From Lottia gigantea (lineage: Eukaryota; Mollusca; Gastropoda; Lottiidae), in the NCBI RefSeq assembly GCF_000327385.1, contig NW_008709715.1, positions 124,001-188,000 on the forward strand: a DNA stretch of 64,000 nt, in the 5' to 3' direction. Positions 47,297-58,825 of the stretch are shown here, in pieces. The position numbers and the translations under genes were made by a program. Each line of letters starts with the position of its first letter. The first letter of the stretch is position 1. The notes beneath the pieces are model-generated. The model was given only the letters and a program-made list of their open reading frames with translations. It was not told the DNA's origin and searched no databases.

Positions 47297-50200
47297 TTAA
47301 TTCCATCTGGGAGTAGTTGGTATAAAGGAGAAGTTATAAAAAGACGGTAGTCCAACATGTGATTGATTAAACTCAGATGTCCATTTAAACGGTGGTAGAT
47401 CAGATCCTAATGTTGGACCATTTATAACATCAGCTTGTAGATTTAAAGCCATTTTGAAATCCGTGACCTACAATAAAGAGGTACACGTATTATGAATTAG
47501 AGAAGATACTGAAATATTGTAATTTTCCTAAAGTATGAATGTTTCTTATTTTCCTTTTCCTGACTCCATGGTTTGATTCTGAAAAGAACACTCTATTGAG
47601 TGCCTTCACATCAGTTGGTTCATTACCAGATGGTTGTGAATAATGACATTGGTGATGAGTTCCTAACACAAGTCAATACTTATTTGCCTGAGAGTTGCGT
47701 TCGAAACTTGTGACCGCTACTCTTATTCGCAACCATAAGCAAAGTAACTGGTGATTGCTATGTGTGAGGGCACCTTTAAATAAATAATTCCTACCTTAGT
47801 ATCGTAGCAACCCATTGTATTTGGGGATTTCTCCAGATCACCTCGACAACATACTGAATTACACGGATCAGATTCCGAATATGGATCGGTTTTAAAATCT
47901 AAAACAATACAACACAATCAGAAGCATTAATCGCAACACCATGCTTTGTGATTTATTTTGATCGGTCTATTTGGGATGACTCAATTCATATCTACCGCAA
48001 TGACCTCTTGTGGGTCTTGAATCTTCGATTGCTCTCTCTTTTTTATTTCTCTTTGATCAAATAGCAATATCAACACGTATATTCAAAAAGAATCGATGGC
48101 ATGAAAGATGGTTAAGTTGTATAATTGGCCTACATACCATTATATCTCATAATGTGTTTAAATGTTTCTAAATCTGTAACTTTTCCTTCATCTCGTCGGA
48201 ATATTTTAGCTCTGGGTGCCAACTGATAGGATAGATCTATACCATGTTTGGCAACAAACTCTGGATAACCACTCTTATTATAAACTTCTTCAAAGAATGG
48301 TACATTATAACTGGGCCAGTAGCCTTGAACACAAAGATTCAAACATCAGAAATTAGATAATGATGACATAAAGGGCGGAAAACAGTACTAAGGTACTCTT
48401 TCCTCATATTTAGTTACACTTGGCCTTTGAAGGTTGGTCTATAAACATCAATAAACATAACAACAACAATATAGCAAAATTTTATTTTTAGTATCCAAAA
48501 CATTTTTTCCGTATAACCAAGCTCAAAAAATAATTTTTATACTGAATAAAGAACTAAAATATTGCATATTAAAAGGCAAGGAAGTATTTCGGACGTTTGT
48601 GATCATGTGTTACATAGGAGATTATTATGGCCCCATGCAGGAATGAATGGAGAGATAAAGCTAAATACCTATACCTGTGCGTAGAATAGGTGTAACATCA
48701 GTAGAACTAACCAGTCCAGGAATTTGTTCTATAATCCACAGAGCATTATCCTCTATGGCTTTATTGAGATGTATATTCTTTAGATCTACTATCATGTATT
48801 GATTATTATAGGTACCTGTATACGATAACAAAATATTTTCACTGTTAGAATAGTCTTCAATACATCATTTGTAAAGCGATATAGAACTATTGAACAGAAC
48901 CAAAAACATGTTAAGCTATGAAATTTTCACAAAACTGAACCATTTCTAGGTAACTGTCTATACCAACATCAGTTATAGAACGATTTAGAAATATTTCTTA
49001 CAACACATGACTAATTCAACCATCCTACACTGAGCAATTCAATATCGGATAATTTTCACAGGATGGAGACGGTATTGCTACATGGACAAACATTAGAGCA
49101 GGATAGAATGAAATATGATTGGAGAACAAAATAGTAGACGGGGTAAGGTCAGACATAGCCAGTGACCCGACAGTGAGCTTGTCTGGTCGGGGTACTTGGT
49201 GAAATTATTAGTTTACTCGATGGAATTAACACAGAACCTCACCTGAGTTGTATCTGCTGAAAGAAACAGCCCATTGTTTACCAGAATTAGCCATCATATT
49301 GGCTATTCTGACTCGATGCCAAGCTAACAGACTTTCAGGTTTACAGTATTTATATAGTGTTTTGTTGAATAGGTTATTTGTGGTCTGTAACATCACCATT
49401 TTACTACTGAGAATATAGAAATCATCCACAGATATCAAAAAACCTACAAAACAGAAAGATATACAGGTGTTTTATGGCTTCACCTTGGAATCTGCGTTCC
49501 TATACTAAGATTGGCAATGTAGGAACTGTTGAACAATGCGTATCTTCGGGAATTAAATCTATTAAATCAAAAATAATACATTCGTGTTGAACAGTAAAAC
49601 CTAAGTATTAGAACATTACCCCGGGTGCTGCACGGTGCTGCAACAATTCATTTGTGTGGATCCAGGTTATGGACCTTGCACACGAGCAGTCCAAATAGAT
49701 GCGTGAATCTGGTGTATCGATAATGTTCAGATTGAAAGGTTTTCTCAATCGATGCCTTTTCATCTGGTGATAGCGAGGTCAGTAAGAACGACAAAGTGTT
49801 TCATTGGAAAGAACACCTGTGAAAATCTTTAAAATTCTAAATCATACCTGGATAACTGGAGAATGAAAGACGTTTAGAAGATGTCTGAGTATCTCTGATG
49901 TTAAAATTCCAATGTTTAAAAATTCTATAGGTAGCTCCATAATTAAACCAAGTTGAATGGGACATATAGATGTTTTCGTAAGCGCCTAAAACCTGTATAA
50001 GGGAAAAGTCTTCTTATACATTTCACGTGACCTTTCGTAACATCCAAATAATATTCAAAAATTGATTGGCGGTCGGGTACATAACTGAACAAGTGCTCTT
50101 TAATACCAAAATGACATTAGTAGCTTAATGGATTTTCAGAATCTGAGATAGCAATTTAACAGATCCGATTGCGTCAGATGTTCAGAAAGGAAGGGAGCTC

Positions 50201-52502
50201 TCCTGTCATCATATTTTGGTTTGATTTACAGAAGCAGTGTCATTGTGTTGGAAGCGGTTGGACATCATGCCCAAGATTCCAAAAGGGGAATATGGGATCG
50301 AATCATTAATCTCGAATGAATTGATTTAAATGTCAGTTATTGCAGCTTCTTCTATGTTACCTTGACCATAGCTGAACATCTGCCATGAGTGTGAACATAT
50401 TGAACAGCTTCCTGTCTGTTCATTTTTCTCCAATCTGGTATTGCCTCGGGATGAACAATATTTATCAAATCAAATATATCACCATTACTATTTAACATTT
50501 GAAAGTCATATTCCTCTAGTTTCTGGAAAATAAGGAAAATTGGTAGTTGGTTCTTTGAAACTGTGGCACAACACTTCCTTAACTTATATAACCGTGCCAA
50601 CTTTTAGAGCTTAGTTTAAGTGGAAGATGGAAAATGGAAACGAAACCATCTCATTTTGCATTCGGTATTAGCCTACATGATCCAACGGAAACAGAAGACT
50701 TTGCTTGGTGAGACACTGTATGATCGGTGATGTATTTTGCTCACGTGGCAAGACCAAATCATACAACCTTTTATGGTAGATTTCGTGTATTTGTTATCGT
50801 AAATCAGTTTATGACCTTCAAGAAGATAATAATGAAACAATAACATGTTTTGCAATGAAGCTATGAGCAGTTTTGGCTGCACCTTGAAATACTGAGAGAT
50901 AATGTACATACTGGTAATGAAGGTTTAAGTTCTCTGGCAGCTTGATACCCAGCAATCAAACCATCCAACTGAGATAAAATATAATAAACATGTCTCCAGA
51001 ATCCATCTTGTGGTGATTTATCTTCTATCATACTTCTCATCCATTTATCTTGTTTATTAAAATACTCCTTCAGTTTTTCCTCTATAATGGATCTATCTTT
51101 TATCCTAAATATCACGTCTCTTATATTCTGTATGTGCTGTGATATACTTCTGCAATTATAGAATACGAGTCATAATTCATACATCTGGAATAATTAGGTC
51201 GAAATATACTGTACAAAATATACTTTGTGCCAACATGGTGTGGATCTGCCCTTGGTTCCACAATTCCACTATTCGATATTTGAAATGAGCATTACGACAC
51301 ATAAGATTAGCAGGACAAATGAGCTGGGAAAGAGTGTCTTTGGTGGATCAGAATGGATTGTAAAGACGAAAGTAAAAAATTGACCACAAGATTGTAGAAA
51401 TGTCACGCCTCGGCCAAAGGGTGAAGAAAACTTTGTCATTGCCGTAGATTAAGGTGTTAACTTGCAAAACGATTCAAATTCGTTGACCATTGAGAGTGGA
51501 GATGGTATTCCATTCGCCGCCATGGTTCCACAAATTTTGCGGTAAACCACTCGTCTCTTACACCAAACTTCAAATAAGGGTAAAGATCTGAATTTGATAA
51601 TCTGTGGTAGAAAGAGAAATAAATAATTATGTTGTCTTAGATAATAAGGATTGGAAAGAACAAGAGTAACAACGAACCTTGCTGTAAGAATTCCTTCCAA
51701 GAAACCAGCTGAATACATGATATTGGCATCTAGCTGATGGGGTCCATACCCAGCCACAAGATCTAATGTACTCCATCCTATATCTAATAACGAATCATTG
51801 TACACTCCATAAGCTGAAGAATCAACTTTATCTATCACACTAGCTTTAAAGTTGCATTCTCTCTCTTTACAATATAAACTACCATTAAATACCTTGTAAC
51901 CTGTAATAAACAGATAATACAATAAGATGTATTACATAATGCACGAATCGTTTCGGTCAATAAACATCATTATCTAAAGTACAATTGTTACCAAATAATA
52001 CAGACCGATATATTTTCATGGATGGTCGATTTTCATCATAGTGACCACTTTTTGTATTCTATTAAAAAAGTCAATATAAATAACATAAATTCTAGTTTAT
52101 TCAGCAACTAGACAATGGATTCAAACCAGACAGACAAAGAATCTTCCGCAGGAAAATCTCTCAAAGCAATCAGTTGTTACATGATTGAACAGTATGCCAA
52201 TATATTATTTTGTTATTGATTGAATATTACTCAGTAACGTATTTACTTGTAATACAAAGTTATATAAATAGAATACATATTTTTATACTTCATTTCATAA
52301 TTTCTACCATAACTCACAGAAAAATGCAATCCTTCAAATAGTTAACTACTAACTTTGGTATTTTAAGAAACTCGGTATTTGCCTTCAAGGCGAAAGTGAA
52401 AAAGAGTATTGCAAATACTATGGTAATAATGATGTCTTGTAAACTCTTACCTAAAATGTAGGGCAGAAGAAAAATTGTACAAAATATACTGTAGTACAAC
52501 AT
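47297..52502 (-). CDS. PLBD1: Phospholipase B-like 1
   Basis: Ten coding exons on the minus strand: 52502-52451, 51900-51678, 51149-50912, 50522-50361, 49992-49848, 49443-49243, 48815-48675, 48323-48138, 47898-47795, 47467-47297. Total 540 aa, close to human PLBD1 (about 553). Residues 1-18 are a signal peptide ([18 protein letters not shown]). Family hallmarks: the GRCSAMVKV stretch with the N-terminal nucleophile cysteine, [78 protein letters not shown] and [10 protein letters not shown]. The last two favour PLBD1 over PLBD2. The family comprises lysosomal/secreted Ntn hydrolases matured by self-cleavage before the nucleophile, with amidase or phospholipase activity on lipids. It looks intact. 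An ORF at 51449-51610 is intronic: skipping it keeps phase and alignment length. Confidence 0.93.
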
Positions 52503-53284
52503 AATGAATACTAGGCCTACTATTCTTAGTTTCAATACATGATATGGCAATACCGATATTCTGTACTCTTTATCAGATCCCAATGACAACACTCGTCTCA
52601 ATACACCCTAACACTTATCACATGACTTACGTCATCACGTGACACTAGAGCTTTACTCCTGTACAGTTCTATGACTAGAGTTACGCTACTCCACTAGTAT
52701 CCAATGTTCAAATGGGAAATTCCCTATCTATTTATAGCAACACATATCAATAAGTCTCTACTTAGTTGGAGCTGTGCATAGACAAAGTGCGATTGGGTGA
52801 TTTTGAATGATGTACCACGACTGTAGATGACTGTAATATCCACTTTAAGCCCTTTAGAGAAAAATAGAGCGCAGTAAGTTTTAAAAGATAAAAAAGAGAG
52901 CGCAGTAAGGAAGTTATACATTAGCCTTATGCTATTAACCAATGACCGGGAAGTAAGTTATTTCTTCAAGGTATTAATATATGAAAATTGAATTTTATGT
53001 TATATCTTTAAACTTCCAACTGTTTATTTTGATCTTATGAAGCCACCACTACGGATTCATTACAACATGTTTGGTGATATCTACCATCTTGGCTACCCCC
53101 CGATAATCGTACTGGGGTCACCCTGTTTTATCTTTGTCCACGAATTGTGATTTATATATATGACTTTGGTGTGAATTAAATATATCAATTAACGACTATA
53201 TCGCGTCTGTACTTGTATAGATTTATAACAAATGGCTGAATAGTATTCATTATGTGAAAAGCGCAGCCATTTTACATTTGTGAG

Positions 53285-53480
53285 TAGATCAATCACCGTC
53301 GAAATTTGAGCAGCCAAATCCATACGTGTCCGTTTGAAAGTTAAAAAGATAATCTGCCATATATAGAAAATACATCTATAAAAATTGTTTGAAGGAATTA
53401 TACGATTTCCTACGTCTGAAGATTATTTACATATATTCAAGATCCAAATCAACCCTCCAAGGGCGCACCTGTCCCCTTCA
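53285..53480 (+). mobile_element. MITE family 3, partial copy
   Basis: Contains GAAATTTGAGCAGCCAAATCC, CATACGTGTCC, TATAGAAAATACATCTATA and, near the right end, GGGCGCACCTGTCCC, as in the family ends. Confidence 0.5.
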
Positions 53481-53944
53481 CAAGATTGCATAACTATCAT
53501 ATTAATGTATAGTGTAGTTACAAAACCTAATATGATTTTAGTGTATGAATGCATTCAGAAACCGAAAGCCAATTAAAGTGCCTATTTTAGTAGCCATCTT
53601 GGATTTTGAAAGATTCAAATTATAACGTATTTCATATGTTACTGTTACTGTTACTGTTTTTCACACCTTCGTATGCCTGTCATCGATACTGTCTGCTTGC
53701 ATTTGCAGCATTTTGATTTCATTTCCGACGTCAGTGGTTCCTGTAATTCCCAGAAACCTGATCAGATCATGACGTCCCCAGTACTTGAGGGCGAAAACGG
53801 ACGGGTTCCCTAACAACACTTGAAACAGTTATTATGACGTGTAAAATGGGATAGTTGATGGAAATCAAAGTCTTTATTTTATTATTTGAATAAATTAAAA
53901 GATTTCATTTATACAATGTTGAAGTATTACGATCAGTGTCTTAT

Positions 53945-54150
53945 ACCTTGACATTATTGGGCACCTTCCTTGTAACACAAAAGTTTGTAAAAGTAGCAAT
54001 TTGATTTGGTACGCTGGCAGGCCTACAGCCAATCAGCCTCTCCGTCATGGGCTATATTGGCTAGAAGCTTCCGTGCTTAGAAGTAAATATTCCATAATTA
54101 AAAGTGGTATCAGGATGTATAGGACCTTGACATTGTTAAGGTTTTGAGCT
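53945..54150. mobile_element. MITE family 2 copy upstream of IAP
   Basis: ACCTTGACATTATTGGGC at the left mirrors GACCTTGACATTGTTAAGG-type sequence at the right; the inner arm AGCAATTTGATTTGGTACGC is the family core. It ends about 40 bp before the IAP coding exon. Confidence 0.6.
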
Positions 54151-54189
54151 GGCGTAAATTGTTGTTTATCTTTTTGTCTTGCAGTTTAA

Positions 54190-57100
54190 ATGATTGAGTC
54201 TGGTGAATATGAAGAGTGTGATGATAACAATGTGGACTACAGTAAAATGTTCCAGCAAACCAGTCGTCTGGCCACCTATCTTGTAATGTACAACCATGTC
54301 TTTACTGAATTTAATCCCTTAAAATTTGCTAAAAACGGACTGTTTTACAATGAGCGCTATAGTGTCATCATTTGTTTTTCGTGTCGAAAAAAAACACCCA
54401 CTAAGTTCAAACTTCTGTTACCCGGACCTGCATATACCAAATGGAACTTCCATTTTCCAGAATGTAAATTAGACAACAATAAGCCTCTACCGGTACCCGA
54501 TACAGATGTTTATGAGTTAATTCAAATTCACCTTCATCGCGAATATTGTAGAGAAACATTTCAACCCCCGTCTACTACCAATGAACCACCACCACCATCA
54601 AATCCCCCTACAGACCTTCAGACAGCATCTTCTCAAAAACCAAAACAACAAAAACCATCCTCTCAACAACTGACTTATTATGATTCAGTAGATAAAAGAT
54701 TGTCAACCTTTTCCAACTGGCCATCAAATCGAGTCCACCCTGTATCACTTGCTGAAGCTGGATTTATCTACTTAGGAACCGGTGATACAGTTCAGTGTGT
54801 ATATTGTCAAGGCAAACTTTCCCAATGGGAAAATGGCGATGATCCAATTCGAGAACATTTTCGACACTTCTCTACTTGCTTTTATATTCTTGAAATGAAG
54901 ATGAACAATAGCGCTCTTTTAACTGGAACATCTAATGCTGTAGAAGTTACAGATTCTTGTACTGATCGACCACATGTAAACACAAATTCGTCATCTGATG
55001 CTCATGCTTCCAACAATCCAACTACAAATAATAAATATATAACAATGAGTTCCAGATTTGAAACTTTAAAGAATTGGGCACACCTAACACTGACAGCAAA
55101 TCAGCTGAGTTTAGCTGGGTTTTATTGGGATGGTAGGTGTCATATTATAAAGGAAAACAGTAGCAAATTCTGTTCATTTAGTCAGAATACTGCATACTGT
55201 GTAGGCATGTTGAAAATTTTTTAACGAAAAAAAAACATTTGGTATACATTTTCTCTTGTTTCACGAACGATTTTATTGGATTGTATGCTAGAAAATACAA
55301 CCAAGTCTGTTAGAGTCTTCCTGATTAGCGGGCGTACAATCTAATCAAATTGCGGCATTTACTATCTTCCGTGATATAAGGAAAGTACCTAATGTCAAGA
55401 TGTTACACCGAATTCGTAATACCTTGACATTGTGAAGGTTTGTCTATGGGACCCAATAGATCGTAAAATACAGTGCTTCTCAACCTCAGTCAGATCAGTC
55501 CTCCCTGGAAGAATTTTTTCAAATATCATCCTCTCGAAAATAAATCAATCATTTTGAAACGTATTTCACACGTTTGCAACGATTTACCATTAATGAATAT
55601 AAAATCCTACTCCACAGATAGAGATAGATCAATGTCTCCCTTGAGCCGAATGTTCGTTCATTCTGATTTCCGTCGTAGATCACCTAGCTATGAAGTTATC
55701 TTTACTGAACCATGTTTCTTTGTGAGTGCATCACATTAACCGTGCTGAATCCGCACTCCACAAAATACGTGGTAGGAAATGGTAGCAGTGAGTTCCTCCC
55801 CATTCCCCCTTGGCAATAATTCCTCCCCGTGGTCTACTTCTGTTGAGAAGCGCTGGTCTAATGCATTTAATTATATATGATGCCCTTTCCATTATGAAAA
55901 TATATTTCTTGCTTTCAGAGGAGAAAAAGTCGTGTAAATGTTTCCGTTGCAATGTTATAATCACAAACTGGCAAGTAGATGATGACCCATTCAAAGTACA
56001 CGCTTTAAAGTCACCTGAATGTTCATATATTTCACAAGTTAAAGGAAAACAGTTTGTCGCTGATACTGTTAAGACATTTGTAAGTTTACTTTTCATTTTA
56101 AGGATGATTTTGGTGAACGCGTCCTATAAAGAATCCTTATAAATAAAGAAAGCATGTAATTCACATAAATATGGAAAAATTGTGTCGCATGTGAAGTGAT
56201 TTGGATTTCCGATTTCGTTTCTCTTCAAAACTTCAAGATTTCTACGCCACACAGCAATGGCACAATTCTTTTCTTTCCCTCTGAAATTTTATTTTGTCAC
56301 TTGTATTAACCAGTGTTATATATACATTTTTCGGATGTTCCTGAACGCTCTAATTAGTGTAGTATTACACTAGAAATGGCGTTGATAGGGACATTTGGTT
56401 TTTTCAGTCAAGAATATCCATTTCATTTAGCAGAAATAGTATAGTATTTTGTCTTTGTAATATCTAATTTCTGCACTATTGCAAAATCACTTCCATTTAT
56501 AAAATACCCACACACAAGTGGTTGACGACATGAGATCGCCGATTAGAACACGCCATTTTCAAATTTTGATATTAAAACAATTCTGCACAGTGTGAATATC
56601 TATATACTCAAACGCATAAGTTTAGATGTAGTATACATGTTATTTATTTTATTTTGTCTGTTTAAAATATCGACTGGATCGATCACGTAAAGAAATTGGC
56701 ATTTTCAGTGTTACTCTGTATTTAAAATTGCAAATTTTAGGCAAATTATGAGTAAAGAACAACACTCTGAGACGTGTGAGTGCGCTTAACGCCGATAATG
56801 GCGCTCATGTAACACTCTTGCGGGTGTAAATATCTCTGTAACACTTTTCGATTGTTACTCTGCAATGCGTATAACACCTTATGACAGTATATTATCAATG
56901 AACAATCCAACAGCTGTAAAACTTGCACCGTAGACAGTGACACGTTGCACATTTTTATACGCCCACGTGAAATGGGGGCGTATATTGCCGTCACCCATGT
57001 CCGTCCGTCCGTCCGTCCGTCTACAATTGCTCGTACACACTCTACAAGACAAAATTCTTGATGGATTTTAACGAATCTTGGCATGAGTGTTCTTAATCAC

Positions 57101-58302
57101 CCAAGGATGAACCCTATTGAAAATCTGGAGAATCGAAAAATATTTAGTATGAGTTATTCCCTTGTTCTTGAAAACGCGTTCAATTTTTAGCTCGTAAACA
57201 ATCTAGAAGGCACAATTCTTGACAGATTTTGACGAAACTTGGCATGAGTGTTTGTTATCACCAAAGGATAAACCCTATTGAAAATCAGAAAAATCCAAAA
57301 ATATTTAGTATGAGTTATTGCCTTTTCTTATTCAAAACTGCCACTGGGCGTATATAACATTCTTATATTATATTATATTTTATGGCAGTTAATGGGAGAC
57401 AAAGAAACAGGTTAGTTTAATTTATTTTGTTTAATCTTGTTTAATTTATTTTGTTTAATTTATTTTGTTTATTCGCCCACGAAACGCCAGTAGATAGATA
57501 TAGATTAAATTATGGCCCATGTTTAAAGTTCGAATTTGCATGACCAATTGAGTATATTTATCAAAATTTGACTCATATACAGTTTCCACGATTTAACTGT
57601 TCAAACTTATCATCATGATATGTGTGCCAACTACTTCTCCTTTCCTAGACAGATCTGAAGTTTATAACAAGGTTACGTCACATTGTATTTGTTATATTTT
57701 AGCTCCTGTGTCAAACTGGGATGAAGATGTTCTAAATGTTGGAATACCTAATAATACACATGAAACAGGTATGTTTGATTAGAAAGTATTAAAACATCTG
57801 TATGGTTTTTGAGCGTTTCGAGAAAAGACATGAATTTTGAAGCTTTTTAGAATGTGAAAAGAATACGTCATCGTACAATTATTGTTGAATGTAGGTTGGA
57901 TCAGTTTTGGTATTATGGCTAATTGTTATTAGGGTAAATATTAAACGCGAGATTTCGTATACTGCAAAGAACGCACTTCCTTGCGCTTTATTGTAATAAT
58001 TGTTGGTGAACAATTAATAGTGATATGGAAATTTGAATAGCTCTAGAAACAAATTGTGTTCAGGAGTAACGTTGATCACATGGCTTAATTTCTTTGATTT
58101 TGATTATGTAGATGCTCTGAAAGATGAGAATGAGAAGTTAAGAGATGAGAAAATGTGCATTATCTGCACGATCGAACCCAAAACTATTCTTATATTACCC
58201 TGTGCTCATTTAGTATGTTGTTCAAAATGTGCTAGCTCTTTACAAAGTTGTCCAGTCTGTCGAACAAAAATCATGGGGACAGTGAAAACTTTTCTACCGT
58301 GA
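54190..58302 (+). CDS. Inhibitor of apoptosis: three BIR domains and RING
   Basis: Four coding exons: 54190-55132, 55919-56083 (or 56079), 57703-57768, 58112-58302; about 454 aa. BIR1 (about 26-92) is degenerate: C62, C65 and C92 are present but the expected zinc histidine seven residues before C92 is Trp. BIR2 (170-230) is canonical, with C203, C206, H223, C230. BIR3 (about 289-349) is split by an intron after FYWD and has C322, C325, H342, C349. The RING at the C terminus reads CIICTIEP, PCAHLVCC, CPVCRTKI, a ubiquitin ligase of the XIAP/cIAP class. The strong GTAAGT donor at 56080 leaves exon 3 out of frame; a weaker GTTTAC donor at 56084 restores it, so the junction is uncertain. The role, caspase restraint in the cytoplasm, comes from the family. 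Confidence 0.85.
55255..55441. mobile_element. MITE family 2 copy in IAP intron
   Basis: ATTTTATTGGATTGTATGC faces GGGCGTACAATCTAATCAAA; the end ACCTTGACATTGTGAAGG matches other family members. Confidence 0.65.
56956..57357 (+). mobile_element. TTATACGCCC-type MITE, full copy
   Basis: About 402 bp. Left end TTATACGCCCACG, right end TGGGCGTATATAA: terminal inverted repeats. A sub-terminal (CCGTC)n run lies at 57000-57021. Inside, two units of about 161 bp start at 57029 and 57190 with GCTCGTA and share TTGGCATGAGTGTT and ATATTTAGTATGAGTTATT. It lies in the IAP intron. I know this style of repeat from mollusc genomes, so it supports the organism call. Confidence 0.75.
57411..57472. repeat. GTTTAATTTATTTT tandem repeat
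   Basis: About four units of GTTTAATTTATTTT with one variant carrying TTAATCTT. Confidence 0.75.
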
Positions 58303-58347
58303 GATAAAATGAAGTACTTGTGTATATCAATCAACCAATCAATTTAT

Positions 58348-58370
58348 TGCAGTGCACAGAACGCACTGCA
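58348..58370 (+). other. Stem-loop in IAP 3' UTR
   Basis: TGCAGTGC, loop ACAGAAC, GCACTGCA: an 8-bp perfect stem 46 nt past the stop codon. AATAAA at 58387-58392 follows and is the likely polyadenylation signal. Confidence 0.5.
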
Positions 58371-58420
58371 TTGTCTTCGTAATATTAATAAAAAATATGA
58401 TTTTAGCACACGTTTTTCAT

Positions 58421-58825
58421 TTTCTCAGCTTATCCGATTTTAATGATTTTGGTGTCAAATGAAAGAACATACATAAAACTTAATGGAAAATATAGGAAGC
58501 TGATTTTTATACGCCCACGTGGAAATGTGGACGTATATTGCCGTCGCCCCTGTCCGTCGGTTCGTCCGTCCGTTCACATTTCTTGTAGGCGCGATCTTGA
58601 TGAAACTTGGTATGCATGTATATATTGATGAGATTTCGGTCAAGTTCGAAATTAGTAATAATCGGAAGAATGGTTTCAGAATTATTGCCCTTGACTTAGT
58701 AAGAACGCGTCAAATTTGGCTTTCTCAGCTTATACGATTTTGATGATTTTGGGGTCAAATGAAGGAACATAAAACTTAATGGAAAATGTAGGAAGCTGAT
58801 TTTTATACGCCCACATGGAAATTTG
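58421..58825 (+). repeat. 300-bp tandem unit containing a TTATACGCCC element end
   Basis: TTTCTCAGCTTATCCGATTT at 58421 recurs as TTTCTCAGCTTATACGATTT at 58721, exactly 300 bp on. The next 100 bp agree closely (GTCAAATGAAAGAACAT, TTAATGGAAAATATAGGAAG, TTTTTATACGCCCACGTGG). The first unit then runs through the CCGTCCG part of the TTATACGCCC-type repeat; the second breaks off after about 105 bp. Confidence 0.8.

Larger units (their letters stand above)
52503..54189. other. Divergent spacer between PLBD1 and IAP
   Basis: Promoters of both genes should lie here. It contains MITE pieces at 53285-53480 and 53945-54150. The acceptor CTTGCAG just before the IAP start codon shows that the IAP transcript has a 5' UTR exon somewhere upstream, which I did not locate. 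Confidence 0.55.

Noticed and set aside
51449-51610. ORF between PLBD1 exons 2 and 3
   Set aside because: Joining it needs a poor donor and lengthens a region that aligns well with PLBD1 without it; exons 2 and 3 splice directly in phase.
52503-52601. Upstream extension of the PLBD1 first exon
   Set aside because: The extension has no ATG; the ATG at 52502 gives a proper signal peptide.
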